Below, piece by piece: positions 5,237 to 9,075 of a stretch of 9,075 bases of DNA (its first letter is position 1; the number at the start of each line of letters is the position of its first letter). Position numbers and translations under genes: made by a program. The stretch is from positions 1 through 9,075 of the forward strand of contig CANPPM010000106.1 in assembly GCA_947575935.1 (NCBI GenBank). Reading direction: 5' to 3'. The DNA is from an uncultured Butyricicoccus sp. GTDB taxonomy: Bacteria; Bacillota; Clostridia; Oscillospirales; Butyricicoccaceae. The notes beneath the pieces are model-generated. The model was not told the DNA's origin. It saw only the letters and a list, made by a program, of their open reading frames with translations, and searched no databases.

Positions 5237-7759
5237 GCTAAAGACTATAAACCGGAAGATATTATGTACCCGGATCAGCATATTATTTCTTCGGAGCTGG
5301 TTGGGGAAATGAAGGAATCCTACATCGAATACGCAATGAGCGTAATCGTCGGGCGTGCTTTGCCCGATGTACGCGACGGGCTGAAGCCGGTGCACCGGCG
5401 GATCCTGTATTCGATGTACGAAAATGGGCTGACCTCGGACAAGCCGTTTAAAAAGTCTGCAACCTGTGTCGGCGATGTACTCGGCAAATATCATCCGCAT
5501 GGCGACGCTTCGGTATATGACGCGTTGGTACGGCTTGCACAGGATTTTTCGATGCGGTATCCGTTGATTGACGGACATGGCAACTTTGGTTCGGTTGATG
5601 GGGATCCTCCTGCTGCTTACCGTTATACCGAAGCACGGCTGCATAAGATGTCCAATGAAATGCTGCGTGAGATCGAAAAGGATACGGTGGATTGGGATCC
5701 AAACTTTGATGAAAGCCTAAAGGAGCCCCGCGTGCTGCCTTCCCGCTTTCCAAATCTGCTGGTAAACGGTTCATCCGGCATCGCAGTCGGTATGGCAACC
5801 AATATCCCGCCGCATAACCTGACAGAGGTAATCAACGCCTGTGTCTGTGTGCTTGAAAATGCAGAGGCCGATCTCAACGATCTGATGGAATATATCAAGG
5901 GCCCTGATTTTCCGACGCGCGGTATTATCATGGGCTATGCAGGCATTCGCGCGGCGTATGCGACCGGAAAAGGGCGGATTACCGTCCGTGCGCGGACCGA
6001 ATTTGAGGAATTTGGTCAGAACCGGACGCGTATCATTGTAACCGAGCTGCCGTATCAGGTGAATAAACGGTTGCTGATCGAAAATATTGCCGATCAGGTG
6101 CGGGAAAAACGGCTGGACGGGATTTCCGGCCTGCGGGATGAATCCGACCGAAACGGTATGCGTATCGTCATTGAATTGAAGCGGGAGGCCAATTCCCAGG
6201 TAGTTCTTAACCGCCTGTTTGCGCAGACCCAGCTGCAGACAACGTTTGCAATCAATATGCTTGCGCTGGTCAACAATCAGTCGCAGCCACGCATTTTGTC
6301 GCTTCGAGAGGTGATTGACGAGTATCTAGAGCACCAGGTGCACGTCCTGGAGCGCCGTACCCGTTATGACCTTAAGAAGGCGCAGGAGCGTGCGCATCTG
6401 CTGGAAGGTCTGTTGATTGCGCAGGATCATATCGACGAAGTCGTACGCATTATTCGCGAAAGCTATGACAATGCGAAGGAGAACCTGAAAACCCGGTTTG
6501 GCTTGGACGATGTGCAGGCGCAGGCAATCCTGGAGATGCAGCTGCGCCGCCTGCAGGGGCTCGAACGTGAAAAACTGTTGGCTGAATATCAGGAGCTGGA
6601 AGAAAAGATTCAATATTTCCTCTCTCTGCTTGAGGATCATGAAAAGCTGCTCGGCGTGCTCCGGGAAGAACTGATTCAAATTCGTGACCGGTTTGGGGAC
6701 GAACGTGTTACCGAAATTCAAATGGTCGCCGATGAAATCGATATTGAAGATCTGATTGCCGAGCAGGAATGTGTGTATACGCTGACCCATTTTGGTTATA
6801 TCAAGCGCTCCCCAACGGCCACTTATCGGGCGCAGCGCCGCGGCGGACGCGGGGTCAGCGCCATGAGCCATCGTGAAGAGGATTTTACCAAAAACCTCTT
6901 TACTGCCTCTACCCATGACCATATCCTGTTCTTTACCAATAAGGGCAAGGTCTATAAGATGAAAGGCTATCAGATTCAGGAGAGCAGCCGTACCGCCAAG
7001 GGACAGAATATCGTCAATTTGCTTGAGGTAGAAAGCGACGAGAAGATTACGGCAATGTTCCCCATCCGGGAGTTTGAAGAAGATAAATATATGGTCTTTG
7101 TCACCCGACAGGGCACAGTGAAGCGTATTATGCTGCGCGAGCTGCAGAATATTCGGAGGGTAGGCCTGCGGGCGCTGAACCTGACGGAAGGCGATGAATT
7201 GGTCGATGTCCGCCTGACTGACGGTGCAGAAAAAATCCTGATTGCAACCCACGACGGCCGGGCGATTACCTTTGATGAGAATGAGGTACGCGCGATGGGG
7301 CGCACGGCGGTTGGTGTACGCGGTATTCGGCTCAATGAGGGGGATTATGTCATCGGCGCCGGTCGTGCGCGCGCAGGCGCACAAGTGCTTTCCATCACCG
7401 AGAATGGTTATGGAAAACGTACGCCGGTTGAAGAATTCAGCGTCCATCACCGCGGCGGCGGCGGTATTATGCTGCACCAGCTGACCGAGAAAACGGGCGC
7501 AGTCGCTGGCATTGCGGTTGTCGATGCAGAAGATGATATTATGATCATCACGGACGGCGGTATTATTATCCGGACGGCGGTCGGTGACATCCGTGAGTGT
7601 GGCCGTTCTTCGCAGGGGGTTATTGTCATGCGAACCGGTGAAGACGTCAGGGTTATTTCAATTACCCGCACCGATAAAGAGGAGACCGAGGAAGCTGCAG
7701 AGACGGCGGAAGCGGGTGTCCCCATGGAAGCACCACAGGAGGAAGTTCCCAGCGCCTGA
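5234..7759 (+). CDS. gyrA: DNA gyrase subunit A
   Basis: GyrA is the DNA-cleaving and wrapping subunit of gyrase. The 841-residue product has the full plan: winged-helix, tower and coiled-coil core to about residue 500, then the six-bladed beta-pinwheel. The catalytic tyrosine is Tyr131 in 'YRYTEARL'. The GyrA box that bends DNA is 'QRRGGRG' at 534-540, which marks it as gyrase rather than topoisomerase IV. The quinolone region reads 'HPHGDASVYD', with Ala92 at the E. coli Ser83 position and Asp96 at Asp87. The last 28 residues (814-841) form an acidic tail with nine Glu and one Asp. The start is TTG, supported by a strong ribosome binding site. It is the last gene of the remB-gyrB-gyrA unit, about 50 nt before a rho-independent terminator. 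Long antisense frames opposite this gene are composition shadows. Confidence 0.98.
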   Translation: MAKDYKPEDIMYPDQHIISSELVGEMKESYIEYAMSVIVGRALPDVRDGLKPVHRRILYSMYENGLTSDKPFKKSATCVGDVLGKYHPHGDASVYDALVRLAQDFSMRYPLIDGHGNFGSVDGDPPAAYRYTEARLHKMSNEMLREIEKDTVDWDPNFDESLKEPRVLPSRFPNLLVNGSSGIAVGMATNIPPHNLTEVINACVCVLENAEADLNDLMEYIKGPDFPTRGIIMGYAGIRAAYATGKGRITVRARTEFEEFGQNRTRIIVTELPYQVNKRLLIENIADQVREKRLDGISGLRDESDRNGMRIVIELKREANSQVVLNRLFAQTQLQTTFAINMLALVNNQSQPRILSLREVIDEYLEHQVHVLERRTRYDLKKAQERAHLLEGLLIAQDHIDEVVRIIRESYDNAKENLKTRFGLDDVQAQAILEMQLRRLQGLEREKLLAEYQELEEKIQYFLSLLEDHEKLLGVLREELIQIRDRFGDERVTEIQMVADEIDIEDLIAEQECVYTLTHFGYIKRSPTATYRAQRRGGRGVSAMSHREEDFTKNLFTASTHDHILFFTNKGKVYKMKGYQIQESSRTAKGQNIVNLLEVESDEKITAMFPIREFEEDKYMVFVTRQGTVKRIMLRELQNIRRVGLRALNLTEGDELVDVRLTDGAEKILIATHDGRAITFDENEVRAMGRTAVGVRGIRLNEGDYVIGAGRARAGAQVLSITENGYGKRTPVEEFSVHHRGGGGIMLHQLTEKTGAVAGIAVVDAEDDIMIITDGGIIIRTAVGDIRECGRSSQGVIVMRTGEDVRVISITRTDKEETEEAAETAEAGVPMEAPQEEVPSA

Positions 7760-7809
7760 TTCAGAGGCCCCTGGAAACGGTGGAATCTATTTTGTAAAGC
7801 GGAGAAAAG

Positions 7810-7832
7810 GGCGGCACATTGCCGCCTTTTTT
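7810..7832 (+). terminator. Rho-independent terminator after gyrA
   Basis: GGCGGC (7810-7815) pairs perfectly with GCCGCC (7821-7826) around the loop ACATT, followed directly by six T (7827-7832). The A-run before the stem can pair with the T-run and lengthen the helix. It lies 50 nt after the gyrA stop and should end the remB-gyrB-gyrA transcript. The A-run upstream also gives it a partial terminator look on the opposite strand, but no - strand gene is nearby. Confidence 0.92.
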
Positions 7833-8177
7833 GCTATCACAGCAGATTCATGACAGCAGGGACTGCCGCAGGGGGATGTGAACGCTGCTGCGGGAAAATT
7901 CCCTTTCCGCTGCAGTCTGTAGAGATCTAGGACGGAGCGAAATTATCTGTATCAGGGGGATGGGCGGGCAGCGGAGGCCTGAAAGATGTCCCCGGACTCT
8001 TCGGATCATGCTGGGGATTTGATGAGCTGCAGTCCGTCCAGATAGGGCTGAGAACTGATTTTTTTCGAAAGGGCGCCGGGTCGCCCGGCGAAGAAATCTG
8101 TGCGCAGGCGGCCGGCTTTTCTGTGATTAAATTTGATGAAATACATCCATGATTGAATACAAAAAGGAAATATAACT
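7833..8177. other. 345-nt gene-free region between gyrA terminator and rnhA
   Basis: No reading frame here carries family features or a ribosome binding site, and no tRNA or known riboswitch pattern is recognisable. The region contains several complementary segments that could pair at a distance: GGACTGC 7860-7866 with GCAGTCC 8029-8035 or, alternatively, its last six bases with GCAGTC 7912-7917; TCCGCTGC 7906-7913 with GCAGCGGA 7968-7975; GGACGGA 7930-7936 with TCCGTCC 8033-8039. The 9-mer GCTGCAGTC occurs twice (7909-7917 and 8026-8034). A compact GC hairpin is listed separately. The final 75 nt become AT-rich, as expected for the rnhA control region, but I cannot pick a convincing -35/-10 pair; TTGATG at 8133-8138 has no good -10 partner. 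An unrecognised structured RNA or leader is possible, and so is plain spacer. Confidence 0.45.
8074..8090. repeat. GC hairpin (7-bp stem, 3-nt loop) upstream of rnhA
   Basis: CGCCGGG (8074-8080) and CCCGGCG (8084-8090) are perfect reverse complements around TCG. A second outer helix is possible between GATTTTTT (8057-8064) and AAGAAATC (8091-8098) with one G-U pair, leaving a 9-nt bulge on the left side. On the + strand no T-run follows, and on the - strand the hairpin is followed by A-rich sequence, so it is not an intrinsic terminator in either direction. It lies 87 nt before the rnhA start. Its role is unknown. Confidence 0.55.
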
Positions 8178-8615
8178 ATGAAAAGAGTAACGATTTATAC
8201 CGATGGCGCGTGTTCGGGTAATCCGGGTCCGGGCGGCTGGGGTGCAATCCTGCAGTATGGCGGACATGAAAAGGAGCTTTCCGGCGGCGACCCGATGACC
8301 ACAAATAATAAGATGGAGCTGACTGGCGTCATTTCTGCATTGGAGGCGCTGCGCGAGCCCTGCCAGGTCGATCTGTATTCTGATTCCAAGTATGTGATTG
8401 ACGGCATTACCAAGGGATGGGCCAAAGGATGGCGCGCGCGCGGCTGGGTGAAATCAGATAAAACGCCTGCCAAAAACCCGGAATTGTGGGGAAGGCTTCT
8501 CGATCTGCTGGATATCCACCAGGTAACCCTGCATTGGGTTAAGGGACATGCTGAAAATCCCTATAATAACCGTTGTGATGCGCTGGCAGTTGCCGAATGG
8601 AAGCGTTTCAAATGA
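8178..8615 (+). CDS. rnhA: Ribonuclease HI
   Basis: RNase HI cuts the RNA strand of RNA:DNA hybrids, removing R-loops and helping to clear primers. The 145-residue product is close to the E. coli enzyme in length and register. All catalytic residues are present: Asp9 in 'YTDGACSGNPGPGG', Glu47 in 'NKMELT', Asp69 in 'YSDSKYV' and Asp134 in 'NRCDALA', plus His124 in 'WVKGHAENP'. The basic, Trp-rich segment at 79-95 ('KGWAKGWRARGWVKSDK') corresponds to the substrate-binding handle of the E. coli-type enzyme. There is no N-terminal hybrid-binding domain. AAGGA at 8164-8168 precedes the ATG by 9 nt. The stop codon overlaps the next start as ATGA, so the two genes are probably co-transcribed. The gene lies beyond the gyrA terminator and needs its own promoter, which I could not identify. 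Confidence 0.98.
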   Translation: MKRVTIYTDGACSGNPGPGGWGAILQYGGHEKELSGGDPMTTNNKMELTGVISALEALREPCQVDLYSDSKYVIDGITKGWAKGWRARGWVKSDKTPAKNPELWGRLLDLLDIHQVTLHWVKGHAENPYNNRCDALAVAEWKRFK

Positions 8616-9075
8616 CGGCTGAGCGTTTGCCGAACGGCTTAAAGCTATTGCAGAGTGAGGCCTATCAAAAGCTGGGACAGGATTCTGTGCTGTTGGCAGC
8701 CTTTGCCGTGCCGCGCCGTTTTTCACGTGTGCTGGATCTGGGCTGTGGGACGGGCGCATTGGCGCTTTCGCTTTACCGGCCGGATTTGAAGCTGTCCGGT
8801 TTGGACTTGCAGGAGGGCGCAGTTGACCTCTTTCGGCAATCAGCTGCGCTGAATGGGGTGGAAATTGACGCGCGAGTAGGCGATCTGCGGGATATTCGAT
8901 CAATTTATTCGCATGGAAGTTTTGATTATGCGGTATGTAATCCGCCGTATTTTTCGGCGGGCTGTGGGAAGATCTCCCCTGCGGCAGCCCGCGCAGCAGC
9001 TCGGACCGATGCAGAGGCAACCATTGAGGAGGTGGCTGTCGCGCTGTCCTTTGTTCTGCACGATGGAGGTAAATG
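8612..9075 (+). CDS. SAM-dependent methyltransferase, TrmN6/YabB family (tRNA1(Val) A37 N6-methyltransferase-like), partial
   Basis: The frame opens at ATG 8612, overlapping the rnhA stop by 4 nt, and stays open for 154 codons to the window edge, so the C-terminus is missing. SAM-binding motif I is 'VLDLGCGTG' at residues 40-48, with an acidic residue at the end of the next strand (Asp65 in 'GLDL'). The substrate-amine motif 'NPPY' is at 110-113, typical of N6-adenine and related exocyclic amine methylases. The N-terminal 'LPNGLKLLQSEAYQKLGQDSVLLAAF' resembles the opening of the COG4123 family, whose E. coli member methylates A37 of tRNA1(Val). In that family a stretch with Arg and a Thr-[IL]-Glu-Glu segment follows, and here 'RTDAEATIEEV' fits. 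The substrate is inferred from family resemblance; another RNA or protein target cannot be excluded. No strong ribosome binding site is needed given the overlap. Confidence 0.82.
   Translation, partial: MTAERLPNGLKLLQSEAYQKLGQDSVLLAAFAVPRRFSRVLDLGCGTGALALSLYRPDLKLSGLDLQEGAVDLFRQSAALNGVEIDARVGDLRDIRSIYSHGSFDYAVCNPPYFSAGCGKISPAAARAAARTDAEATIEEVAVALSFVLHDGGK

Noticed and set aside
6326..7477. 383-codon open frame on the - strand opposite gyrA
   Set aside because: It lies entirely within gyrA, its translation has no recognisable family motif, and the length is explained by the codon composition of the gyrA strand. No promoter or ribosome binding site supports it.
7833..8177. A tRNA or known riboswitch in the gyrA-rnhA gap
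   Set aside because: There is no T-loop pattern with matching acceptor stem and no recognisable riboswitch core; only generic hairpins and complementarities are visible.
8454..9020. 188-codon open frame on the - strand opposite rnhA and the methyltransferase
   Set aside because: The + strand carries clear SAM-binding and NPPY motifs over the same bases; the antisense product is Pro/Arg-rich with no family resemblance.
1..9075. Mobile element, CRISPR, toxin-antitoxin or defence genes
   Set aside because: No transposase, integrase, spaced direct repeats, terminal inverted repeats or paired small genes were seen; all long + strand genes are conserved housekeeping genes in familiar order.

Overview
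The window is a bacterial chromosomal housekeeping locus carrying the conserved origin-proximal gene string dnaN-yaaA-recF-remB-gyrB-gyrA, followed by rnhA and the start of a TrmN6-type methyltransferase. All eight genes are on the + strand. This gene string, with the small S4-domain protein YaaA between dnaN and recF and a DUF370 protein (RemB/YaaB) between recF and gyrB, is characteristic of Firmicutes. Details of the gyrases (Trp in the 'LPLWGKMLNVEKA' TOPRIM block of GyrB, 'GDASVYDA' in GyrA), the moderate GC content and the GC-rich gaps suggest a clostridial gut-type lineage of the Oscillospiraceae/Ruminococcaceae kind. That assignment comes from memory of family sequences, not from a search. 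dnaA and oriC are presumably just upstream, outside the window.

Layout: dnaN (beta clamp), yaaA and recF overlap by 8 and 10 nt and look like one translationally coupled unit (35-2458). A 143-nt gap follows, holding a perfect 18-bp palindrome and a good sigma-A promoter with an extended -10 (2531-2559). This promoter should start the remB-gyrB-gyrA transcript. gyrB and gyrA are preceded by unusually roomy, GC-rich gaps (186 and 229 nt) without recognisable genes. gyrA starts at TTG behind a strong Shine-Dalgarno. A clean rho-independent terminator (7810-7832) ends the unit. A further 345 nt (7833-8177) have no gene but contain a tight GC hairpin and several competing complementary segments. 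Then rnhA (RNase HI) overlaps by 4 nt a SAM-dependent methyltransferase that runs off the right edge.

Functionally the genes cover replication and its consequences: clamp loading and processivity (DnaN), repair and restart at gaps (RecF), supercoiling control (GyrAB), removal of RNA:DNA hybrids (RNase HI), a DUF370 regulator (RemB) and a probable tRNA base methylase.

I found no mobile element, CRISPR array, phage gene, toxin-antitoxin pair or defence system. There is no convincing new system here. The points worth a second look are the non-coding gaps, the palindrome before the gyrase promoter, lineage-specific residues at drug-contacting positions of both gyrase subunits, and a change in strand composition at the dnaN/yaaA junction.
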